From: JADJQU01 sp035490315
GTDB lineage: Bacteria > Planctomycetota > UBA1135 > GCA-002686595
Direction: 5' to 3'
DNA length: 12,980 nt
Assembly (NCBI GenBank): GCA_035490315.1
Contig: DATHET010000180.1
Location: forward strand, 1-12,980
Position numbers and translations under genes: made by a program
Notes under the pieces: generated by a model
The model's database searches: none
What the model was told of the DNA's origin: nothing
The model's input: only the letters and a program-made list of their open reading frames with translations
Part shown: positions 1 to 6,941 of the stretch, one piece after another
Layout of the letters: each line of letters opens with the position of its first letter
Position numbering within the stretch: position 1 is the stretch's first letter

Positions 1-1398
1 ACGACGAGCGCGGTTCCCACGGGCGCGCTGGTCCTGGTCGATGGGTCGACGCACACGGTGGCGTGGACGATGACCGGGGAACCCAATACGCGCCTGGGCG
101 AGGCGATCGCCGCGGTCGGCGACCAGGACGGTGACGGAAAGGTCGAGATCGCGTCCAACGCTCCCTCGACGGGCAACTGGCCGAGCAGCGTGCACGTGAT
201 CAACGGAAGCTCGTTCGGCATCGCAACCACGCTGGCGAGCTCGCAGCACGGGAGCCTATTCAACTCGAGCCCCTACCCCGATGATTTCGCCGTCGCCCTG
301 GCGAGTGGCTTCGACCTCGATCACGACGGCCGCTTCGACCTGGCGATCGGATCCCCCGGTCAGGTGCTGGGCGATGGCTACGTCATGGTGTGCCGGGCCG
401 ATCCCGCCTTCAGCTTCGCCATCGCCGCCTACGGCTCGTATGCCGGCGAGGGCTTTGGCGCGTCGATCGACGGAAGCCAGGACTTCGACGGCGACGGGAC
501 CAACGATTTGGTCGTCGGCGCTCCCAACCACGACTCGGGCCTCGGCTGGGAGTCTGGACGCGCCGTCGTGTTGTCTGGCTCGAGGCTGATCGCCGGAACG
601 CCGCCATTCGAGCTCCACACCATCGACTCCGGCTCGACGCTCGAAGTGCATTTCGGAGCGTGCGTGCGCGCCAGCCCCGACCTCAACAACGACGGGACGC
701 CGGACTTCATCGTCGGCATGCCCGATTTCTTCTCGTTCCCGATCCCCGCCGGCGCCGGCAGGGGCGGAGCGAGGATCTACTCCGGCAAGACAGGCGCGCG
801 CCTGGCAAGCCTCACGGGCGTGACGCAGGACCACCTCGGCGCCGCGTTGCTCGGGGGCTTCCTGGACTTGAACCAGGACGGCTTCGTCGAGTTCGCGGTC
901 GCGGGGTCGCTCTCCGACAACTCCGGCGCCAACGTCGACTGCGGGACGCTCAAGTTCTACTCGCTGTTCCCCGGCGCGCCGTCGAGCTACTGCACCGCCA
1001 AGATCAACAGCCTGGGCTGCGTGCCGTCGATGTCGTGGAACGGAACGGCGAGCGCGAGTTCGAGCACACCCTTCGTCATCCAGTGCGCCAACTTGATCAA
1101 TAAGAAGGCGGGCATGCTGATCTACTCGCACGGTCCCAATGCCCTGCCGTTCCAGGGCGGAACCTTGTGCGTCCAGGCACCGCTCAAGCGCACGGGGACA
1201 CAGAACTCCGGCGGCAGCCCGAGCGGTTCGGACTGCACCGGCACATTCAGCTACGACTTGAACGCGAGGATCCAGAGCGGTCTCGATCCAACGCTCGTCA
1301 TCGGCGCGGAGGTCTTCTGCCAGTGCTGGTCGCGCGATCCCGCGAGCTCAGGCGGCGCGAGCCTGAGCAACGCGGTCCGCTGCCTGGTCAATCCGTGA
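1..1398 (+). CDS. FG-GAP repeat secreted protein, 5'-truncated by window edge
   Basis: The frame is open from the first base, so the true start lies upstream; 465 residues are visible. A GTG at 58 is in frame but falls inside a repeat and is not a credible start. Numbering residues from that GTG, five FG-GAP-type repeats carry calcium-binding-like loops: DQDGDG at 22, DLDHDG at 86, DFDGDG at 142, DLNNDG at 208 and DLNQDG at 270, a spacing of about 56-66 residues. Such repeats normally fold as an integrin-alpha-like beta-propeller on extracellular proteins. From about residue 311 (nt 988) the protein changes to a cysteine-containing C-terminal domain beginning YCTAKINSLGC and including GGTLCV, DCTG, a WSRDP motif and LSNAV. 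The same domain ends the protein at 5093-6916. Substrate or partner is unknown; a surface or secreted role is inferred. No signal peptide is visible because the N-terminus is missing. Confidence 0.88.
   Translation, partial: TTSAVPTGALVLVDGSTHTVAWTMTGEPNTRLGEAIAAVGDQDGDGKVEIASNAPSTGNWPSSVHVINGSSFGIATTLASSQHGSLFNSSPYPDDFAVALASGFDLDHDGRFDLAIGSPGQVLGDGYVMVCRADPAFSFAIAAYGSYAGEGFGASIDGSQDFDGDGTNDLVVGAPNHDSGLGWESGRAVVLSGSRLIAGTPPFELHTIDSGSTLEVHFGACVRASPDLNNDGTPDFIVGMPDFFSFPIPAGAGRGGARIYSGKTGARLASLTGVTQDHLGAALLGGFLDLNQDGFVEFAVAGSLSDNSGANVDCGTLKFYSLFPGAPSSYCTAKINSLGCVPSMSWNGTASASSSTPFVIQCANLINKKAGMLIYSHGPNALPFQGGTLCVQAPLKRTGTQNSGGSPSGSDCTGTFSYDLNARIQSGLDPTLVIGAEVFCQCWSRDPASSGGASLSNAVRCLVNP
988..1395 (+). 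other. Shared C-terminal domain, copy 1 (within FG-GAP protein)
   Basis: About 136 residues with cysteines in the contexts YC, GC, LC and DC, plus GGTLCV, SGG, a W-x-RDP motif and LSNA near the end. It aligns nearly end to end with residues 463-607 of the propeller protein at 5093-6916, although the N-terminal parts of the two proteins differ. That arrangement suggests a portable module for surface attachment, export or assembly. The role is inference. Confidence 0.75.
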
Positions 1399-1548
1399 GA
1401 CGCACGCTCATCCACAGGTGGCGGCCTTCGTGTCTTCAGCTCAGCCGTTCACTGCAGGGTGTACTCCAATCTGTAAGACAACGCTTTCAATCCCTCGCCC
1501 CCTTGACGCAGATTCGATTCCATCCGCCTCCACCGCAGGGTTCTGCCC

Positions 1549-1574
1549 CGCGCAGATGCATTCGCATCCGCGCG
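1549..1574. terminator. Hairpin between convergent genes, weak terminator candidate
   Basis: Two 11-bp arms (CGCGCAGATGC and GCATCCGCGCG) pair with a single A/C mismatch around a 4-nt ATTC loop. The hairpin lies 11 bp beyond the stop codon of the parvulin gene on the minus strand, in the gap between two converging genes. No T-run follows on either strand, so it is not a classical intrinsic terminator. Confidence 0.35.
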
Positions 1575-1585
1575 GTCGCGCTACT

Positions 1586-2050
1586 TCATTCGGTGCGCTT
1601 GATCACGTGAAAGCCGAACGGGCTCGAGCTGGGGTCGTACGTAGTCACGCCGATCTCGCCGACCGCGAGGCGGAACGCGACGTTGTGGAAATCGTCCGCG
1701 TAGTCGTAGCGATCGTCTTGATTCAGCGTGTACGTGCCGCCGCCTTCGTCGTTGCTGTACTTGTCCATCAACGCCGTGAAGTCCTCGCCGCCGCGGGCGC
1801 GTGTCAGAATCTCCTCGGCTAGCGTGCGCGCCTGCGCGTAGTCGCGGCGGCTCTCGGACCCGCGCGTGGCGCCGACGAACGCGATGAGCACGTGCTGGAT
1901 CGTGACCTTGGGGACCTTGTGCTCGGGCCTGGCGAGAGTCGCCGCGGCGTCGTGACCGAGCGGCGTCTCGTCGGGTGGATCGCCGCAACCGGGAAGGACG
2001 AGCGCGCAGAGGACGAGGATGGAACGGAGCATCGAATTGGGCAGCCGCAT
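1586..2050 (-). CDS. Parvulin-type (PpiC) peptidyl-prolyl isomerase lipoprotein
   Basis: A 154-residue protein likely to catalyse cis-trans isomerisation of prolyl bonds as a membrane-attached folding factor. The start at 2050 gives a clean signal peptide ending in a lipobox-like LPGC (Cys22); an alternative ATG at 2032 would also keep it. After a short linker, a single rotamase domain covers about residues 49-152. It shows the family pattern: VTIQHVLIAF strand, helix with AEEILTRARGGEDFTALMDKYS, then VAFRLAVGEIG and a closing FGFHVIKRTE. It is shorter than PrsA or SurA, with no separate chaperone domains. The frame stays open upstream to 2215, where an ATG overlaps the stop of the preceding gene as ATGA. 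Using that start would put 55 basic residues ahead of the signal peptide, so I reject it. No clear Shine-Dalgarno precedes 2050. Confidence 0.82.
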   Translation of the reverse strand: MRLPNSMLRSILVLCALVLPGCGDPPDETPLGHDAAATLARPEHKVPKVTIQHVLIAFVGATRGSESRRDYAQARTLAEEILTRARGGEDFTALMDKYSNDEGGGTYTLNQDDRYDYADDFHNVAFRLAVGEIGVTTYDPSSSPFGFHVIKRTE

Positions 2051-2211
2051 GCGCTCAGCGTAGCGCGGCTGCAGGAAGATTCCGCGCAGGACTTGCCAGT
2101 CGCCGCTCGAGCCTCGCACGCGCCCGCCGGCGGCACCCAGATCGGTGCACAGTGCCACCGATCGCGACCGCCGCGATCCCGCGCTCCGACGTCCTGGGCC
2201 CGAGGCCCAAT

Positions 2212-2925
2212 TCACTCGGAGTGCACGCGATCGACGATCACGATCTTCTGCCAGATGTTCCTCACGAGGGCATGCGCGAGGTCCTCGACTTCCTGCACGA
2301 CGGCAAGCGTCGGACCGTCGTTGGACTTCTGCACATGCAGCGCGGCCAGCTTGCTGATCAGGGTCAGCATGTCGCCGCAGTGATCGAGATAGCGCGCCAT
2401 CTCGTTGGCGGAGAGCGTCGGTTCGGTCGCGGCGTCGGCCGGATCACCGCTCACGCGCTCGGGGTCCTTCTTCAGCTGGTGCATGTCGATGATGTGCGCC
2501 AGCGAGCGCAGCGTGTGCAACGACTTCAGAGCGCGATTGCGCTTGACGCGAGTCTCGATCATCAGCAGGAAGAACAAGCCGATTCCGAGGAAGACCAGGT
2601 TGTTGACCGCGGCCTCGATTCCCTGCAGCAACTCGGCGAGCTTGGGCGCCTGCGAATCCATGTGCAGCCGGAGCACGACGCTCCACAAGGCGGCGAGCAG
2701 CACCAGGAGTCCGAAGGCGACTGTTGCGCGCGCCCAGTGCAAGGGTCGCGACAACCAGGCGGCGAGCGATTCGACCTCGCGAGATACCTGCCCCAGCTCG
2801 GCGCAGACGGAGCTGAGGCTCGAGCCGGGAAAACCCGCGTCGATCCGCGCGCCCAGCCCCTCGACCGTGGACACGATCGCCGTGGGGGACAAGCTTCGGT
2901 ACGAAGGTCTTGCTGGTTCAGGCAC
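2212..2925 (-). CDS. Two-TM membrane protein of unknown function
   Basis: A 237-residue protein with a GTG start (2925-2923). It has a soluble N-terminal part, a transmembrane helix at about residues 67-87 (rich in V, L, A, F), a short loop, a second helix at about 108-124, then a long helical cytoplasm-type C-terminal half. The C-terminal half begins with a basic stretch (ETRVKRNRALKSLHTLRSLAHIIDMHQL), which supports an inside location. I do not recognise the family with certainty. Conserved-looking stretches are IIDMHQLKKDPER and MARYLDHCGDMLTLISKLAALHVQ. It reads in the same direction as the downstream parvulin lipoprotein with a 161-bp gap, so co-transcription is possible but not tight. 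Confidence 0.75.
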   Translation of the reverse strand: MPEPARPSYRSLSPTAIVSTVEGLGARIDAGFPGSSLSSVCAELGQVSREVESLAAWLSRPLHWARATVAFGLLVLLAALWSVVLRLHMDSQAPKLAELLQGIEAAVNNLVFLGIGLFFLLMIETRVKRNRALKSLHTLRSLAHIIDMHQLKKDPERVSGDPADAATEPTLSANEMARYLDHCGDMLTLISKLAALHVQKSNDGPTLAVVQEVEDLAHALVRNIWQKIVIVDRVHSE

Positions 2926-3490
2926 GGTCGCAGGCTAACCCTCGGGGAATCGAACTGCCACCGGGGACAAGCTCAGCGTGCGCATACACCTGCATCCGCT
3001 TCTACTCGTTCGCGGAAAACCGAACGTCGTGCGCTACCAGGGGAGGCTCGCGAGAACCTGCCGGAGCTGTCGCTCACCTTCCGAGCACCAGCGTCGGCCA
3101 TGCGAATTGCGCGCTGCTGAACATGGCGCTGCAGGCGGCGAAGCGGCCATGATCGGACAGCCCGCTGCTCAAGCTCGCGCAGAAGGCCGCTGTCCCGTTG
3201 AACACGGAGTTCAACAACCTCACCAAGGTCGAGGCGTTTCTCGACAACATCAAGAACTGAGTCGCCACGCCGGGCTCGGTTAGGCGTTCGCACGCGCGGT
3301 CTCGCGCTCTGGATCTCCTTCGCTCGCTGGTCTCTTCGGGGAGCTGTCCTCCCGAGTCCGCGGTCACTGCGGGCGCGTCGCGGCCAAGGAGCGGCTGGAC
3401 CGCGGTGCACTGCGCGATTCGTGCCACACCCAGGACGCCCGCTCCCAAAGAGGTCCGAGCGCGGTCGGCATCCGGAAGGATGAGCTGGTG
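2926..3490. other. Region without an intact gene
   Basis: This gap separates the minus-strand pair from the ArsR/SRPBCC operon. Its middle holds the coding-like fragment described at 3096-3260. The part from 3261 to 3490 shows no convincing reading frame, repeat or RNA structure on either strand; several overlapping open frames there have no recognisable protein character. The promoter of the following operon begins at 3491. Confidence 0.5.
3096..3260 (+). pseudogene. 3' remnant of a decayed gene
   Basis: The frame ending in TGA at 3258-3260 reads convincingly as protein for its last 35 codons (3153-3257), ending in KVEAFLDNIKN. By hand count, 33 of those 35 codons end in G or C while second positions are far less GC-rich, the pattern of real genes here. 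Immediately upstream, the same frame continues through a TGA (3150-3152) into another coding-like stretch, ALLNMALQAAKRP. The simplest reading is the tail of a gene interrupted by a nonsense mutation and missing its 5' part. I cannot name the family. A short intact gene starting after the TGA is unlikely because no suitable start codon with a ribosome site is seen. Confidence 0.35.
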
Positions 3491-3519
3491 TTGACAAGCA
3501 TCCGCGCGGGCGCAATACT
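3491..3519 (+). promoter_or_regulatory. Sigma70-type promoter of the SRPBCC-ArsR operon
   Basis: A perfect TTGACA -35 box at 3491-3496, a 17-bp spacer and an AATACT -10 box (four of six consensus matches) at 3514-3519. It lies about 60 bp upstream of the first start codon. The -10 box is also the left end of the palindrome at 3514-3539, which implies repression by blocking polymerase. Confidence 0.65.
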
Positions 3520-3539
3520 GAAGTGTAGACTTCACTATT
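3514..3539. promoter_or_regulatory. Probable ArsR-type operator palindrome
   Basis: Two 11-bp arms, AATACTGAAGT and ACTTCACTATT, flank GTAG and are inverted copies with one mismatch. The inner six bases on each side (TGAAGT/ACTTCA) are perfect. The size and AT-rich ends fit the dimeric winged-helix ArsR repressors, and the second gene of the operon encodes one. The site covers the -10 box and probable transcription start. That this particular ArsR binds here is inference from position. Confidence 0.65.
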
Positions 3540-3581
3540 TACCCTGTCGCCCCACGCGGGCGACCTGCCAGGAGCTGTCCG

Positions 3582-4064
3582 ATGAGCACGCAGGATCTGT
3601 CCACGGTTCACCACACATTCGTCGTCGAGCGGAGCTACCCGCAGTCGAGGGCGCGGGTGTTCGCCGCCCTGTCGACGGCCGCCAGCGTGCGTCGCTGGTA
3701 CGTCGAAGGGCCGAAACGAAAGGTCGAAAGCTTCGAGATGGATTTCCGTGTGGGCGGGGCCGAACGCTCGGTCCTCACCTACACCGGCGGCACTCCGATG
3801 GACGGTGTCACCTTCGTGAACGAGGGGCATTACCTCGACATCGTGTCGATGGAGCGCGTGGTCATGGCCTCCGCCATGACGGCCGGTGAGCGGCGAATCT
3901 CGGCGTCGCTGCTGACGTTCGAGCTCGTCGACCAAGGAAATGGAGGCACCGCACTCGTGTTCACGCACCAGGGCGTGTTCTTCGAAGGCGGCGACGGACC
4001 CCAGATGCGTGAAGCCGGCTGGTGCACGCTCCTCGACCGGCTCGCCGCCCACCTGGCGGCGTAG
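3582..4064 (+). CDS. SRPBCC / AHSA1-family protein
   Basis: A 160-residue cytoplasmic protein of the START-like SRPBCC superfamily, AHSA1 branch, which folds as a helix-grip cavity for small hydrophobic ligands. Family signs are the N-terminal strand FVVERSYPQSRARVFAAL, the helix AASVRRWYV, the MDFRVGGAERS strand, and the closing FTHQGVFFEGGD followed by REAGWCTLLDRLAAHL. The AGGAG at 3570-3574 sits 7 bases before the ATG, which fixes the start. It is the first gene of an operon; the ArsR repressor begins 8 bases after its stop. SRPBCC and ArsR-type genes are often paired in bacteria. The ligand is not known from the sequence, and there is no sign of Hsp90 co-chaperone function. Confidence 0.9.
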   Translation: MSTQDLSTVHHTFVVERSYPQSRARVFAALSTAASVRRWYVEGPKRKVESFEMDFRVGGAERSVLTYTGGTPMDGVTFVNEGHYLDIVSMERVVMASAMTAGERRISASLLTFELVDQGNGGTALVFTHQGVFFEGGDGPQMREAGWCTLLDRLAAHLAA

Positions 4065-4072
4065 GAGGGCCC

Positions 4073-4402
4073 ATGGTGCGCGCCAAGGAAGACGTCGGCC
4101 GCGTGCTGCACGCGCTCGCGGATCCGACCCGTCGCTCCATCGTCGAGCGACTCGCGCGGGGCCCGCTCTCGGTCTCCGCACTCGCGGGTCCGTTGGGCGT
4201 CACGCTCACCGCGGTGAACCAGCACCTGCACGTGCTCGAAAAGTGCCGGCTGGTGCGCACCGAGAAAACCGGGCGGGTGCGGAGTTGTCGTATCGAAGCG
4301 GCGGGCTTCGGCGTGCTGACGAGTTGGGTCGACGCTCAGCGATCGATCTGGGAAGCGCGGCTGGATCGCCTTGGCGACATCTTGAACGAGGAAGAAAAGT
4401 GA
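4073..4402 (+). CDS. ArsR-family winged-helix transcriptional repressor
   Basis: A 109-residue DNA-binding protein. HALADPTRRSIVERLARG (about residues 12-29) is the classic start of the ArsR fold. The helix-turn-helix and recognition helix follow at about 31-60 (LSVSALAGPLGVTLTAVNQHLHVLE), then the wing with TEKTGRVRSCRIE. There is no ELCVC-type cysteine pair, so it is not a typical metal sensor; it belongs to the type usually found with SRPBCC proteins. ATG at 4073 is chosen because AGGAGG at 4063-4068 lies just upstream. GTG at 4076 gives almost the same protein with more usual spacing. An upstream in-frame ATG at 4022 lies inside the SRPBCC gene and adds only a Pro/Arg-rich tail. Its stop overlaps the next start as GTGA. 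Probable target: the palindrome at 3514-3539, giving autorepression. Confidence 0.9.
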   Translation: MVRAKEDVGRVLHALADPTRRSIVERLARGPLSVSALAGPLGVTLTAVNQHLHVLEKCRLVRTEKTGRVRSCRIEAAGFGVLTSWVDAQRSIWEARLDRLGDILNEEEK

Positions 4403-4992
4403 ACCTGACTCGCACCATCGGCTTGATTCTCGCCGCGGCCTCGGTCTTCGCGACATCGCTCGCAGCCTGCGCCTCGCTGCCGTTGGAGACCACGGCGAGC
4501 TCGACGTCGCCGGCCAGGCCGCAGGCGCCCGACCATCCGGCCGCATTTCCAGAGCTCGAGCTCTGGCTCGGCGAATGGAGAGGCGCGGGCTGGAGCATGA
4601 GCGCGACCGGCGAGCGCGTCGAGTTCGACCTCGTAGAGTCGGTGCGCGAGAAGGCGGGTGGCACGGTGCTGCTCGTGGAAGGTCGGGGGACCCGCACCGA
4701 CAGCGGCGGCGAGGGACGGGTGACGCACGACGGACTCGTGCTCGTGTACCGCGATGCCTCGGGCCGCTATCGATGGCACGGGCACGAGGCGGGCATGGGT
4801 CTCGTCGAGGCCGACTGCGCGTTGCTGCCAGACGGGCTGCAGTGGTCGCTGAAACCCGACTCGAGGGGAACGACGGTTCGATTCAGCATCGTTCTGGATG
4901 CATCGAGCTGGCACGAGCACGGCGAAGTGAGCGGCAATGGCGAGCACTGGACCCGCTTCATGGAAATGACGCTGCGCCGAGTAGGGGGCTGA
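4399..4992 (+). CDS. DUF1579-like lipoprotein
   Basis: A 197-residue protein starting at GTG 4399, which overlaps the ArsR stop by four bases (GTGA) with GAGGA about 5 bases upstream. The N-terminus is a lipoprotein signal peptide with lipobox LAAC (Cys24), followed by a Ser/Thr/Pro linker. The mature part begins FPELELWLGEWRGAGW and consists of alternating strands, including GTVLLVEGRGTR, HDGLVLVYRDASGRYRWHG and a final HWTRFMEMTLRRV. This resembles the DUF1579 beta-barrel proteins that begin with a leucine/glycine/tryptophan motif. The assignment is by pattern only. Tight coupling to the repressor suggests it is expressed under the same signal as the SRPBCC protein. Its biochemical role is unknown. 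Confidence 0.8.
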   Translation: MNLTRTIGLILAAASVFATSLAACASLPLETTASSTSPARPQAPDHPAAFPELELWLGEWRGAGWSMSATGERVEFDLVESVREKAGGTVLLVEGRGTRTDSGGEGRVTHDGLVLVYRDASGRYRWHGHEAGMGLVEADCALLPDGLQWSLKPDSRGTTVRFSIVLDASSWHEHGEVSGNGEHWTRFMEMTLRRVGG

Positions 4993-5092
4993 CCCGGCGG
5001 CTCGAATCAGGCAGCGCGAACGTGGTTATCATGACCTTGTGCGGCGACGATCCCGCCGCCCTCGACATCCGCTGTCCGACAGGAGGCCTGCC

Positions 5093-6916
5093 ATGACGTC
5101 CCTTTTCCTCCGCATCGTCCTGCTGGGAGCTTGCTGCGGCTCCGCCAGCGCTCAGGCGCAGCTCGTCTGGAGCCGCGATTACGACTCGCCGCAAGCCCAA
5201 GCCGACTGGGGTTATCGCGCCGCGACCGATTCCGCGGGCAACGTGATCGTCGTCGGTCGATCGCTCAATCCGTCGGTCGGCGTGCCGCCGATGCCGCCGA
5301 CCGAGGACACGATCACGCTGAAGTACGACCCTGCGGGCAATCTGCTGTGGGATCGACGCTTCGACCACATCGGCGGCACCGACCAGGCGCGCGACGTGCT
5401 CGTCGCGACGGACGGGAGTGTCTACACGATCGGCTACTCGTCGGGATACGTCAGCAGCAACTACGTCACCGACATGGTCGTCTTGAAGTACGACGCCGCG
5501 GGAACCCTGTTGTGGACGCGGGTATTCGACGGGCCTGGCGCCAGCGCCGACATTCCGCGCCGCGCCTGCTTCGATGCGCAGGGCAACGTGATCGTCGCGG
5601 GCTACTCGTACAACGCGCAGGCGAACGCCGACGGCGCGGTGCTCGCGTACGATCCCGCGGGCAACCTGCTCTGGTCGCGGCTCGTGCCGGGCCCGGCGGG
5701 CGGCAATGATTACTTCGCGAATCTCGCGCTCGCGGCCGACGGCACGATCCGCGCTGTCGGGCAGGCGAACAGTGGCGGCGATCCGGCGCTGTTCGTCGCG
5801 AGCTTGGACGCGGGCGGCAACATCCTCTGGCAGCGCGAGAACAACACGACCGTCGCCGGTTCGGAGTATTTGATCGGCATCGCGCTCACGCCGGCGGGCG
5901 ACACGGTCGCGTGCGGCCACACGCAGACGGCGGGTGGCGGCATGGACGCCGTCGTGGTCCGCTACGACGCGGCTGGTGTCTTCCAGTGGCGCCGCGCGAT
6001 CGGCGGCAGCGCGAACGCTCAGGACAACAGCTTCGAAGTGGCCCTCGACGCGGCGGGCAACGCGCACGTCGCCGGTTACCTGCGCGAGAGCTCGGGCCTC
6101 GAGGACATGCTGCTCGCGAAGCTCGATGCGAGCGGGAACCTGGTCTGGCAGCGCAGCTGGGATTCGGGCGCGCTGCTCGAGGACCAGGCGCAATGCATCG
6201 AGCTCGACTCGCTGGGCCGCGCGACGCTCGGCGGTTGGAGCGTCGTGTCGAGCTCGCCGGCCGTCGACCGCGATTACGCGCTGGTGCAATACGACGCGAA
6301 CGGGACTCTGCGCGGGGCGCTGACGGTGAGCTCGCCCGGCGGCGAGGACGATCGCGCGTACGATCTGCATGCCGCCGGCAGCGGGCGTTACGTGCTCACG
6401 GGGCAGGTGCATTCGGCGACGCAGTCGCACGGTGACGTCGGGACGATGGTGTTGCTCGCTTCGCCTCCGCCGCTGAGCTACTGCGTCGCGAAGACCAATT
6501 CGCTGGGCTGCCTGCCGGCGGTGAGCTCGGTGGGGTCGCCGAGCGCGAGCGCGTCGAGCGGCTTCGTCGTCAGCGCGAGCAATGTCCGCAACCAGAAGCC
6601 CGGGCTGTTGCTCTATGGCGATCACGGCCGCGCGGCCGTGCCCTTCGCGGGTGGCACGCTCTGCGTAGGTTCGCCGGTCCGGCGCTCGGTGGGCGTGAGC
6701 TCGGGTGGCACGCCGTTGCCGGCAGCCGATTGCTCGGGCGTGTTCGCGCTCGACGTGAACGCGTTCGCGGCGGGGGCGCTCGGCGGGAATCCGCATCCCT
6801 CGCTGCAGGTCCCCGGCACGACGATCGACGTTCAATGGTGGGGGCGTGATCCGGGCTTCCCCGCGCCGCGCAACGCGACGCTGAGCAACGGTCTCGAGTA
6901 CATCGTCGAGATCTAG
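5093..6916 (+). CDS. Secreted seven-repeat beta-propeller protein with shared C-terminal domain
   Basis: A 607-residue exported protein. The start ATG 5093 has AGGAGG at 5081-5086 and gives a signal peptide with probable cleavage after GSASA near residue 20; upstream in-frame codons would spoil this. Seven repeats carry a Y/L-D-x-x-G-N-x-x-W signature at residues 77, 132, 185, 237, 290, 343 and 399, a period of 52-56 residues. Each is preceded by a strand of the type GNVIVAGYS. This matches SBBP or delta-60-like propeller repeats, one repeat per blade, suggesting a closed seven-bladed propeller. Residues 463-607 form the cysteine-containing domain also found in the FG-GAP protein at the left edge. 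No catalytic residues are apparent; a binding or structural surface role is likely. The gene stands alone, about 100 bp after the lipoprotein gene. Confidence 0.88.
   Translation: MTSLFLRIVLLGACCGSASAQAQLVWSRDYDSPQAQADWGYRAATDSAGNVIVVGRSLNPSVGVPPMPPTEDTITLKYDPAGNLLWDRRFDHIGGTDQARDVLVATDGSVYTIGYSSGYVSSNYVTDMVVLKYDAAGTLLWTRVFDGPGASADIPRRACFDAQGNVIVAGYSYNAQANADGAVLAYDPAGNLLWSRLVPGPAGGNDYFANLALAADGTIRAVGQANSGGDPALFVASLDAGGNILWQRENNTTVAGSEYLIGIALTPAGDTVACGHTQTAGGGMDAVVVRYDAAGVFQWRRAIGGSANAQDNSFEVALDAAGNAHVAGYLRESSGLEDMLLAKLDASGNLVWQRSWDSGALLEDQAQCIELDSLGRATLGGWSVVSSSPAVDRDYALVQYDANGTLRGALTVSSPGGEDDRAYDLHAAGSGRYVLTGQVHSATQSHGDVGTMVLLASPPPLSYCVAKTNSLGCLPAVSSVGSPSASASSGFVVSASNVRNQKPGLLLYGDHGRAAVPFAGGTLCVGSPVRRSVGVSSGGTPLPAADCSGVFALDVNAFAAGALGGNPHPSLQVPGTTIDVQWWGRDPGFPAPRNATLSNGLEYIVEI
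6479..6913 (+). other. Shared C-terminal domain, copy 2 (within propeller protein)
   Basis: Residues 463-607 begin YCVAKTNSLGC and contain NQKPGLLLYG, PFAGGTLCVG, SSGG, DCSGVFALDVNA, WWGRDPG and ATLSNGLEY. These align in order with copy 1 at 988-1395, with the YC, GC, LC and DC cysteines in matching positions. The domain closes the protein with no transmembrane helix or basic tail after it, so it is not an LPXTG or PEP-CTERM type anchor. Confidence 0.75.
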
Positions 6917-6941
6917 CTCGGCATCGATGCCGGCCGCGGAG

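Noticed and set aside
2051..2215. N-terminal extension of the parvulin gene to an ATGA overlap with the upstream gene
   Set aside because: It would add 55 basic residues ahead of a good lipoprotein signal peptide; the apparent coupling is probably chance.
3150..3152. TGA read as selenocysteine in the 3096-3260 frame
   Set aside because: There is no recognisable SECIS-like hairpin after it, no known selenoprotein context, and no intact 5' part; gene decay is simpler.
3074..3535. Minus-strand 153-codon open frame in the gap before the ArsR operon
   Set aside because: It has no recognisable domain or credible start context, it runs across the operon promoter, and the opposite strand shows the better coding signal.
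4958..6835. A 625-codon minus-strand open frame opposite the propeller gene
   Set aside because: Composition is dominated by R, A and V with no domain pattern. The plus-strand frame has a signal peptide, ribosome site and regular repeats.
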